Below are positions 51,251 through 58,137 of a stretch of 64,000 nt of DNA, in pieces. Where the stretch lies: positions 1 to 64,000 of the forward strand of contig JBAZZQ010000015.1 of assembly GCA_041658725.1 (NCBI GenBank), read 5' to 3'. The DNA is from JBAZZQ01 sp041658725. Lineage in GTDB: Bacteria; Planctomycetota; Phycisphaerae; JAAYCJ01. Every line of letters starts with the position of its first letter. Position 1 is the first letter of the stretch. A program made the translations under genes and the position numbers. The notes beneath the pieces were generated by a model. That model was given only the letters and a program-made list of their open reading frames with translations, did no database searches and had not been told where the DNA came from.

Positions 51251-52432
51251 CTACCCCGCTTCCGCCGGGACAACCTTCAGTTCCATCGGGGCATCATCCA
51301 GCCGGTTGACGGCATTGCGGTTCGAGCCGGGGACCAAATGGCCATAAATATCGACCGTCGTTGTAATCGAGGCATGGCCCATTTGTTCCTTAACGTAATG
51401 CAATGACTCTCCATTTTGAAGAAGCAAACTGGCAAAGGTATGCCGAATGTCGTGGAAGCGGATTTTCGGAATGTCCACCTTTTCCAGAAGGTCATAGAAT
51501 ACGCGGTTCCGAAGATTATCGCCGTCAGTCGGACCGCCTTCCCGACTGGGAAAGACCAACTGGATTTCCGTCTCGCCCTTGTGTCCATTGGGAACCTTAG
51601 TGGTCGGCAGTCCCCGCTTAAACCGTTGCGTCAGCCGGGAACGGTGAGCCAGCAACGTCGTTCGCAATTGGTCGGACATATCCACAATCCGGGACTTGTT
51701 ACTCTTGGGCGTACTCCATCGACCATGCGAATATGAGCGTTTGACCGTGATGGTGTTGTTATCGAACCGGATACCATCCCACGCCAGCCCCAGCAATTCC
51801 CCCAGCCGTAGCCCTGTGCGAAACGCACACAGCAAGATCGGGTAGTGACGAGGGTAAAGTTCTTGGGCTTTGGCCAAAAACTTTGTGACTTGCTCACGGT
51901 TCAAGGGGCGGACTTCCTTTCGCCGGTCGTCTTTCTGGATGAACCGTCCGAGTTTGAGGGCCGGGTTGACGACCAGGATTTCGTCTTCGTAGGCATGGGT
52001 AAACAGCCCGCTGATGAGGGCCTTGTAATTTTCCACCGTCTTGGGTGAAAGCCCCTCTTGCTGTTTCTGGAGAAGGAACTGTTTGACGTCCCCCCGCGTA
52101 ATCTGGTCCAAGTGTTTTCCTTTCCAGATTGGGATGAGGTACTTTTCGATGATGATCTGGTAGTTGTACCACGTATTATATTTACAGACGCTCTTGGCGT
52201 AGCTCTCAAGATAGTGCTGCGCGTATTGGCTGAATTCCGGGGTCCGGTTGAGCCGGGCTTTTTCATCAATGTGGAATTCCCCGGCTTTGATCTTTTGACG
52301 CAGTGCCGATGCGACAGCTTCTGCCGCCCGGCGATCACCGAGTCGTTTGCACCACCGTCGGTTGTTTTGGGAAACGAAAATCCACCACGGTTTGCCTTTG
52401 CCTTTTGTCTTTTGTCGAATTGTCACGCCCAT
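51251..52432 (-). CDS. Tyrosine recombinase/integrase
   Basis: 393 residues. An N-terminal AP2-like arm-binding part (QKTKGKGKPWWIFVSQNNRRWCKRLG), a SAM-like core-binding domain (about 65-155), and a catalytic domain with Arg in FRTGLRLGELLGL (about 206), HDIRHTFASLLL (HxxR, about 327), GHASITTTVDIYGH (His and nucleophilic Tyr, about 360). It belongs to phage or genomic-island integrases. It is the last leftward gene of the replication module upstream. Confidence 0.93.
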   Translation of the reverse strand: MGVTIRQKTKGKGKPWWIFVSQNNRRWCKRLGDRRAAEAVASALRQKIKAGEFHIDEKARLNRTPEFSQYAQHYLESYAKSVCKYNTWYNYQIIIEKYLIPIWKGKHLDQITRGDVKQFLLQKQQEGLSPKTVENYKALISGLFTHAYEDEILVVNPALKLGRFIQKDDRRKEVRPLNREQVTKFLAKAQELYPRHYPILLCAFRTGLRLGELLGLAWDGIRFDNNTITVKRSYSHGRWSTPKSNKSRIVDMSDQLRTTLLAHRSRLTQRFKRGLPTTKVPNGHKGETEIQLVFPSREGGPTDGDNLRNRVFYDLLEKVDIPKIRFHDIRHTFASLLLQNGESLHYVKEQMGHASITTTVDIYGHLVPGSNRNAVNRLDDAPMELKVVPAEAG

Positions 52433-52568
52433 TTGAAACTCCTTTATTAAAATAACTATTACTTATTTTAATGAAGTATTAATGAAATTGCAAAACAATT
52501 CCCTAAATCCGCACCCCAGGTGCGCCCTGAGAGAGTGCGGATGCTGTAAGTTATATAAAGAAAGCAAC

Positions 52569-52835
52569 TTACGATTTTCGACCGCCGGGTACCTTACCCG
52601 TTTTCTTTTTTATCACCAGCGTGGGTGACTGAGAAGGTTTCGGTGAGTCGGGTGCAAACACCACTGATATCTTCAACAAGCGATCCATGTAGCCGATGGC
52701 CTGAAGATTATGTACTTCACAACGTTAGAGCCACCCTCCTTCGACTTTCATACGGTGAGTGTGGCAACCCATAAAATCTTCTTCACGGGGTTCATCATTC
52801 ACGAATTCCCATTGATGCAGTTTTGGCGTAGTCAT
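52569..52835 (-). pseudogene. Small island protein gene broken by an in-frame TAA
   Basis: ATG 52835 has GGAGG six bases upstream. The frame encodes 36 residues (MTTPKLHQWEFVNDEPREED to EGGWL), then TAA at 52725-52727, then continues in the same frame for 51 codons (RCEVHNLQAIGYMDRLL to PGGRKS) to a second stop. The phase is kept, and the junction reads GGWL-stop-RCEV, so a Tyr codon probably mutated to TAA. Either the gene is dead, or the 36-residue N-terminus or a restart at ATG 52688 is used. Confidence 0.6.
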
Positions 52836-52865
52836 TTTTTCCTCCAATTGTAAAAAGGGATTGAA

Positions 52866-53240
52866 TTAATTCTCCATCGGGCAAAATCTCGGACCGAGCA
52901 GTAATTCGTTGGTGGGATCAAAAACTTTTGCTTTTAACCTTATAAGTGCCAGCGTAGTTTCAGGCCACCATTCCGGGACGGGAAACCAGCGGGCAATCAT
53001 TGGCACTCGGTGCGGATACCGAAACACAATTTCATCCAAGGCCTGAAGCATGGTTCGATCAGCTTCCGGTGATTGCCAGTTTACAGTCAGCCGATCCTCC
53101 ATCAGGTAGATCATGACAAAGTCGGGTTCACTTTCAACGTCAACATCAAAGGGACCGATGGCAATTTTATGGGCAGCGTGATACCGCTTAACCAAAGCGG
53201 TGATGTAATCTTCGAATAGTATGAACAAAATGTTTTCCAT
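52866..53240 (-). CDS. Hypothetical protein of the island
   Basis: 124 residues, acidic and aromatic-rich (FILFEDYITALVKRYHAAH, FVMIYLMEDRLTVNW, FPVPEWWPETTLALIRLKAKVFDP). No known domain recognised. GGAGTT precedes the ATG. It lies 70 bp downstream of the D5 helicase and 31 bp upstream of the broken small gene, all leftward, so it belongs to the island's replication operon. Confidence 0.6.
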   Translation of the reverse strand: MENILFILFEDYITALVKRYHAAHKIAIGPFDVDVESEPDFVMIYLMEDRLTVNWQSPEADRTMLQALDEIVFRYPHRVPMIARWFPVPEWWPETTLALIRLKAKVFDPTNELLLGPRFCPMEN

Positions 53241-53309
53241 TTTTTAACTCCTTCTTTTTTTGCTTTCACTGGGTTCAGAATTCAACACTTTCCCAATCCG
53301 ACTTTCGGG

Positions 53310-54959
53310 CTAGGGGTGCCCCTGATTTCTGGGCAAGAAAATCCTGTTCGGTTTGATTACCAGCTTAGGACGTGGCTTTTTCAATTTGAGAACCGCCTGA
53401 GTGTTCAATGGCCGGTTACTTTTTTGGAGTATGCTGTTTGGAGTTGGTACGGTTTTCACCGGTTGGGATTTGAAAAAATGGGGGGAAGATGGGGAAGGGG
53501 GAACCTTAGCCTTTTTTTCGGCGTCCAGCGTGGGGTTTTGGTTTTTTGGAAAAGATGGCAAATTCGGCTTCCCCATGTTCCCCACACCAAGACTATTAGC
53601 GACTTCGATTCCCTCAAAATAATCGGTTCCCCGAATGCGTTTTTCTATGATTTGTGCAGGGAATTCTTGACGGATGCGCTCGTAAAACGTAATACGAACC
53701 AACGGGTGGTCGCTGAAATTCTTCTGATGCCAACGGCAATAATCACTGTAAAGCTCACCGCGTTCAACTCGATGTCCAGGGACAAATTTGCAGGCCTCGT
53801 TGATAAAGGTAAGAATGGGATTCTGCAATTCAGCAAACAGCTCCTTACGTTTCTGAGAAGAAGGGGCCTCGAAAATCTCTTTTGATCGCATGACTTCTTC
53901 TAGTCCTTTCAAAGCCCAGACCAATATTCCAGAAAGTTCGGCCATGAGTTCACTGACCAAGTTGGGGTTTCGGGCCTCTTTCTTGAACTGCCGGTTGAAC
54001 TCAATAAAAAGTGCCCGGCGTCTCAAGGCTTCAGTCGAATCACGGAACCGGGGCATTTCGTTGACCGCAAAGGTGTGTTTAGTTTTAGGTCGAAAGGTGA
54101 CCGGGTCTTTAAACTTGATGTCCACGGTCAGCAGGTCCCCACCGGTCAAGGTTTTGAGTGTCTCCGAGTCCATGCCGCGACTGGTGTTGCTTTCCGCGCA
54201 CAAATTGACGAGCTTGTCCCGAAGAGTGATCAGGATAAAATCCTTGGCCATTTTGCTCATGGAGATCGCACAAACATTTGCCTGCCCGACCAGCCCGGCC
54301 ATGACGGACAGAGTAACACTTTTTCCATTCGCACCCGTGCCAATAAAAACCATGAACTGCTGAACGAAAGTTTCCTCCGTAAGGCAATAACCCATCCATT
54401 GTTGCAACATTTTGGCTCTGGCAGGCTCATCATCAAAGACCTCATCCAAAAATTGCATCCATCTAGGGCATTGTTGAATGGGGTCATAGGCAAACGGCAA
54501 TTGTACGCGACTTTTGAATTCCGGGTCATGCGGCTCAAGCGTGCCGGTGAGAAGATTTAACATGCCATTTTTCAGATTGATGGTGTTCGGTTTCGGCTGG
54601 AATTGGTCAGGGTCACACCAAAGAATGGTCTTCAAAAGATTGATTGTGTCGTTGATCCAACTCGTTCGGGCGCATGGTGACAGTTTGCTAATTGCAAATT
54701 TGCCAAGGACATGGTCAGGAATTCGGGTCCAGACTCCTTCGGGAATGAACCGATAAAAGCTACCCTCCACATAAGCCATCGGGTCAAATTCGACTTGAAT
54801 AACTTCGGCCAGCTTCTGAGGTTCGAACCCACTCCTTGATAAAAATGATGTTCCGGCTGAAGGTGTAGTAGATGATAATCGGGGTTCCGTTCCGAACCGT
54901 TGGATAAGTTGGTTCCAAAAAGATTTGTAGGGGTTCGTTTTCTTAATAATTGTTGCCAT
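53310..54959 (-). CDS. Phage/plasmid primase-helicase, D5/P4 type
   Basis: 549 residues from ATG 54959, with GGAGG seven bases upstream. A D5-N-like region (INLKNGMLNLLTGTLEPHDPEF, about 135-155) is followed by a superfamily 3 helicase with Walker A FIGTGANGKS (about 204-213) and a downstream FAVNEMPRFRDSTEALRRR sensor segment. A basic, Pro-rich tail ends the protein. It should unwind the replication origin of the mobile element. It overlaps the primase gene by 17 bp. Confidence 0.88.
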   Translation of the reverse strand: MATIIKKTNPYKSFWNQLIQRFGTEPRLSSTTPSAGTSFLSRSGFEPQKLAEVIQVEFDPMAYVEGSFYRFIPEGVWTRIPDHVLGKFAISKLSPCARTSWINDTINLLKTILWCDPDQFQPKPNTINLKNGMLNLLTGTLEPHDPEFKSRVQLPFAYDPIQQCPRWMQFLDEVFDDEPARAKMLQQWMGYCLTEETFVQQFMVFIGTGANGKSVTLSVMAGLVGQANVCAISMSKMAKDFILITLRDKLVNLCAESNTSRGMDSETLKTLTGGDLLTVDIKFKDPVTFRPKTKHTFAVNEMPRFRDSTEALRRRALFIEFNRQFKKEARNPNLVSELMAELSGILVWALKGLEEVMRSKEIFEAPSSQKRKELFAELQNPILTFINEACKFVPGHRVERGELYSDYCRWHQKNFSDHPLVRITFYERIRQEFPAQIIEKRIRGTDYFEGIEVANSLGVGNMGKPNLPSFPKNQNPTLDAEKKAKVPPSPSSPHFFKSQPVKTVPTPNSILQKSNRPLNTQAVLKLKKPRPKLVIKPNRIFLPRNQGHP

Positions 54960-55716
54960 TGAAAAATCCTCCAATTAAATCGTTAAAGTCACAGCCATTT
55001 TTATCTTCGTCCGTCCATCGGAAAAACCGTAATGATCCCGCAACTCCCGACAACATTGTTGCCGCCAGTTGCTCACCTAATGCCCCCGGTTGATCGTTGT
55101 CGAATCCAATGAATACTTCCCGCCCTCGAAACGAATTGCACCACTCGTTTTTGAAAACGTTGACCCCCGGAGCAGCCACGACAATCCCCTTAGCGTGCGA
55201 TTTGGTCCGCAACCATTCAAGGGCGATTGCATCCCACGGACCTTCGCACAAGAAAACAGGCTCATTTTCCCGTTCAGTGTCCGCTAGCACGTCCGCCCGA
55301 AAAAGTCCCGACTGGCATCTTGGTGCGGATTTTATTTTTTCCTTGGGATGGTACCAAAGCAAATTGATAAATTGGCCATTGAAATCGAAAAGTGGAAGGG
55401 TGAACAATGATCCTGACCAACCAAACCCGAAACCTTCAAACGCTTCCGGTGGAAGGTTCCGACTTTTAGCCAACCGGTTCTTTTCTTCTTCCGTGAAACC
55501 CTCACGCAGCGTGGTCGAAAAATGTTTGAGGAGGGAGAAATAATTTCCCCGTTCGCCGCATACCTTGCAATCGTAAACTACTTTTTCAGAGCTTAAATAA
55601 AAATGCTTTTGCTTGTCACAGAACGGACACGTGCCAACTAATTCACCTCCGCTTTTGCTGGTGATGACCAGCCCCAACTTTTCCAAAAACCAAAGTCGAT
55701 TGTCCTTTTCAACCAT
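54943..55716 (-). CDS. CHC2 zinc-finger/TOPRIM primase-like protein
   Basis: 257 residues. An N-terminal zinc ribbon CPFC (30-33) with CKVC (about 50-53) of CHC2 type is followed by a short linker and a TOPRIM domain with LCEGPWDAIAL (acidic motif, about 155-165) and GFDNDQPG (DxD-like, about 203-210). It lacks the full DnaG RNA-polymerase and helicase-binding parts, so it is a compact phage-type primase working with the D5-like helicase downstream. Confidence 0.85.
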   Translation of the reverse strand: MVEKDNRLWFLEKLGLVITSKSGGELVGTCPFCDKQKHFYLSSEKVVYDCKVCGERGNYFSLLKHFSTTLREGFTEEEKNRLAKSRNLPPEAFEGFGFGWSGSLFTLPLFDFNGQFINLLWYHPKEKIKSAPRCQSGLFRADVLADTERENEPVFLCEGPWDAIALEWLRTKSHAKGIVVAAPGVNVFKNEWCNSFRGREVFIGFDNDQPGALGEQLAATMLSGVAGSLRFFRWTDEDKNGCDFNDLIGGFFNGNNY

Positions 55717-55966
55717 TGGATTTTCCTTTCGTTAAAAAAATATCACTTATAATTTCATGAACGCCTATAGGTTTAATTTTGAAATTTTCAATCCATCGTT
55801 GCACTTCCTTCCAATTGAAAAGCAGCTTTCCGCCGAGTCTGTACGTCGGAAGCGGGCTGACTGAGTCAGTCACCCAACCCCGGAGCGTGCGGGGTGATAG
55901 GCTCAACTTTTTGCTAAGACCTTTTAAATCGATAAAGTCCAAATTGTCGTTGTTTGTTGATTTCAT
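55709..55966 (-). CDS. AlpA/excisionase-type DNA-binding protein
   Basis: 85 residues. IDLKGLSKKLSLSPRTLRGWVTDSVSPLPTYRLGGKLLFNWKEVQRWIE is a winged helix-turn-helix of the AlpA/excisionase (HTH_17) type. It heads the leftward island operon and overlaps the primase gene by 8 bp. It may control the divergent promoter region or direct excision with the integrase. Confidence 0.85.
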   Translation of the reverse strand: MKSTNNDNLDFIDLKGLSKKLSLSPRTLRGWVTDSVSPLPTYRLGGKLLFNWKEVQRWIENFKIKPIGVHEIISDIFLTKGKSNG

Positions 55967-55981
55967 GGTTGCCTATATGGT

Positions 55982-56040
55982 AGTATGAATTTTAAAATCG
56001 TACCAAGGGAACTATGGCACCTTTCTAGTTCCTGGTCCCT
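55982..56040. promoter_or_regulatory. Divergent control region with an inverted repeat
   Basis: GGAACTA (56008-56014) and TAGTTCC (56026-56032) are inverted copies around 11 bp, in the roughly 100-bp gap between alpA and the rightward gene at 56065. It is a reasonable operator for the AlpA-like protein. No clear -10/-35 pair could be fixed. Confidence 0.4.
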
Positions 56041-56064
56041 GTCGTCAAATTATTTTGGGTAGAA

Positions 56065-56967
56065 ATGAAAAGGAATTACGACTTTAAGCTTAAGCTGGTT
56101 CCGTTTGAGCTATTGGCCCTCTCTTCTCTTCTCAAGGGTTGGACCAATCCGGAAATGTTTTCGAAGAAATCAAAAGATTGGGAATACAAAATCCCCATTT
56201 TTAGAAATGCGGCTTATGCTGAACAAGGGAGCGGAGGCTTTGAACGTGTTCCCCATGAGATAGTCCAGGATGAATTGGAAGTAGTGGTCCAAACGGTGGA
56301 AATACTTTTTAGTACCATTACACAGAAAGGTGACGCTGCTACATTATCCGGAGACAACATTACTTATCAGGTGTGCACGAAGAACCATGCAATGTCTTCC
56401 ATTGCTCGTCCACTTCCAATTCCGAAGCGTTTTGTTGGACGTATCCTTGACCACTTGAAAAGGACGTCCCTAAAGAAACAAGGCAAGATTTCCATTTCTT
56501 TTCAAAAAGCGGAAGATTGGAAGCTGGAAGATGAACTCCACACCCTTGCTATTAAAATAACGGCTGGGAGGTTGGGATATAGCCCCAAAGGGATTGATAA
56601 AATGATAAAAAGGCCACGGAGAATGAAAGAAATCTCTTTCGGTCAAAAATTACTTCAAAGTATTTTTATAGATTTATGCGCCAAATCCTATGAAGAAAAA
56701 TTTCTTGAAGAAAAGGCTTGGATTTTGGATGGTCTGATTTTGTCCGATTATCCTCCTATTGCTTTATATTATTTAGCTCAAATTGCTCACGGTCTGGTTA
56801 TTCCCGAAGGCATCACAACCGGCTTATGCGGTAGATCGGAAATTGAAAAGCTCATTCAAGTTATTTGTCCTGAATGGTCAATTTCTAATAAAGGCCCTTT
56901 TTCGGACGCATTCTATAAGCTAGTTGATCCAGCATCGCCATGTACCGCCATGTTTTCTCCCGGTTGA
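56065..56967 (+). CDS. Hypothetical protein, divergent from the island operon
   Basis: 300 residues, basic and helical, with no motif I recognise (YDFKLKLVPFELLALSSLLKGWTNP at the start, ALYYLAQIAHGLVIPEGIT near the end). Codon use is AT-richer than its neighbours. Its last 83 bp overlap the convergent gene at 56885, and the final residues (VDPASPCTAMFSPG) are probably read from that gene's DNA, so its natural end may be lost. Confidence 0.5.
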   Translation: MKRNYDFKLKLVPFELLALSSLLKGWTNPEMFSKKSKDWEYKIPIFRNAAYAEQGSGGFERVPHEIVQDELEVVVQTVEILFSTITQKGDAATLSGDNITYQVCTKNHAMSSIARPLPIPKRFVGRILDHLKRTSLKKQGKISISFQKAEDWKLEDELHTLAIKITAGRLGYSPKGIDKMIKRPRRMKEISFGQKLLQSIFIDLCAKSYEEKFLEEKAWILDGLILSDYPPIALYYLAQIAHGLVIPEGITTGLCGRSEIEKLIQVICPEWSISNKGPFSDAFYKLVDPASPCTAMFSPG

Positions 56968-57670
56968 TTTCAGCCATCCATTTTGCCAGCGGAGTTCCGG
57001 CAGACTGCGCCTGAAGAATTTGGGCCTGCAGCGAAAATTCGGCCAGGTGGCAATTGCTGACAGTGTCGTTGCATTGGGGGATGGGAATAAATTTTGTTTC
57101 TGGAGATGCCCCGTGCATTGCGGCTGACAAGATGGGGTGTTTCCAAATCTGTTTCGGGACCATCGCCACCGCCGGTTGAAGCATGGCCAGTTCCCCCACC
57201 ACGTATGGCAGAGACGAAGTGAGCTTTCGAGCAACTGTGATGTAGTCGTGGTTTTTTTCGGATCGGATACTGAATTTGCACCAATTTGTAACGGCGATCT
57301 TTTCCAGAAATGGCCGGGATTGCGGATGCGTGGGAAGATGGAGCTTTTCTGAAATAAAAAGCCCCGCCGCGAGTAAACCCCCGTCGCTCACCGGCTGAAT
57401 GCCCACGTCCGGGAAAAAATCAGGGGAATTCCGGCCTTCGGCTTCATACCGGACCCGGTAGCGGTTCCAGGCGTCCCCGTTTTTAAACCGTGCGGGGATG
57501 GGTTCATTATTTGCCCAGCTTAAATTTTCCGCACTGGCGTAAATCAAGAGGCCGTGACCGGGGCGGTATTGTTTTCCGATCAGGGGGATGGGGGGCTGGA
57601 ACGGCCATGCCCACTCAGGGGTTCCGTCGAAGGTTGCTTGAAATCTTCTGATCAGTTCTTTGGTTTCCAT
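56885..57670 (-). CDS. Hypothetical protein, possibly uracil-DNA-glycosylase-like fold
   Basis: 261 residues from ATG 57670. The frame opens farther upstream into structured DNA, but METKELIRRF is the natural start. The order GHGLLIYASAENLSW, KIAVTNWCKFSI, AMLQPAVAMVPKQIWKHP and KFIPIPQCND loosely follows the strands of uracil-DNA-glycosylase-like folds, but no catalytic motif can be assigned. It overlaps the convergent gene by 83 bp. Treat the fold as a guess. Confidence 0.55.
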   Translation of the reverse strand: METKELIRRFQATFDGTPEWAWPFQPPIPLIGKQYRPGHGLLIYASAENLSWANNEPIPARFKNGDAWNRYRVRYEAEGRNSPDFFPDVGIQPVSDGGLLAAGLFISEKLHLPTHPQSRPFLEKIAVTNWCKFSIRSEKNHDYITVARKLTSSLPYVVGELAMLQPAVAMVPKQIWKHPILSAAMHGASPETKFIPIPQCNDTVSNCHLAEFSLQAQILQAQSAGTPLAKWMAEINREKTWRYMAMLDQLAYRMRPKKGLY

Positions 57671-57690
57671 TTTATCCCGGTAAAAAGAAA

Positions 57691-57863
57691 GGAGCGTCAA
57701 ACCACGACTGCTTCCGAGACCCCCGCCAAGGGGTACCACAAAACAGCCGATGGCCGACGCTCCAAAACTGGAGCGCGGTCCAAGCGACTGCTTTTGTGGT
57801 TCAAGAGCCAAAGGCTCAAGTTGGCGGTTTCTCAGAAAGCAGAAAACTTGACGCGCACGCGTC
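57691..57863. repeat. Cluster of nested hairpins upstream of the 57670 gene
   Basis: GGAGCGTC (57691-57698) pairs with GACGCTCC (57756-57763), and CGCTCCA (57758-57764) pairs with TGGAGCG (57769-57775). ACCACAAAA (57735-57743) pairs with TTTTGTGGT (57792-57800), GAGCC (57805-57809) with GGCTC (57813-57817), and GACGCG (57850-57855) with CGCGTC (57858-57863). The first two pairings exclude each other. It could be a structured RNA leader, an origin or an element end. Confidence 0.5.
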
Positions 57864-58078
57864 TATTCAATTTTTAAATTCGTGTCAGCATTATCTCCCA
57901 ATAATAAACATGGCTTGATTTTACCTCATGGTATGGAAGATGCCAATGGGTATTTTTATGAATAAAGAAACTGGCCTATCCGGTTCACCCTCGTCGAACC
58001 AAATGAACACGAATAATGAAAGAGAGCCGCGACTGTGAGAGAGCCGGGTTTCTTTTCCAGATGATTGCCAAACCGGAT

Positions 58079-58117
58079 TTGACATTTCCTTCGATTATCC
58101 TTACCCTATAGATAATC
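58079..58117 (+). promoter_or_regulatory. Promoter with operator-like inverted repeat before hsdR
   Basis: TTGACA (58079-58084) is followed 17 bp later by a weak -10 TACCCT (58102-58107). GATTATC (58093-58099) and GATAATC (58111-58117) are inverted copies 11 bp apart that straddle this -10. The layout suggests repression of the restriction operon. Bases 57864-58078 hold nothing else that I can support. Confidence 0.45.
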
Positions 58118-58137
58118 ATTTGCGGGACAAATCATCG

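Noticed and set aside
51251..57670. Complete prophage
   Set aside because: No capsid, portal, terminase, tail or lysis gene is visible. Only integration and replication functions are present.
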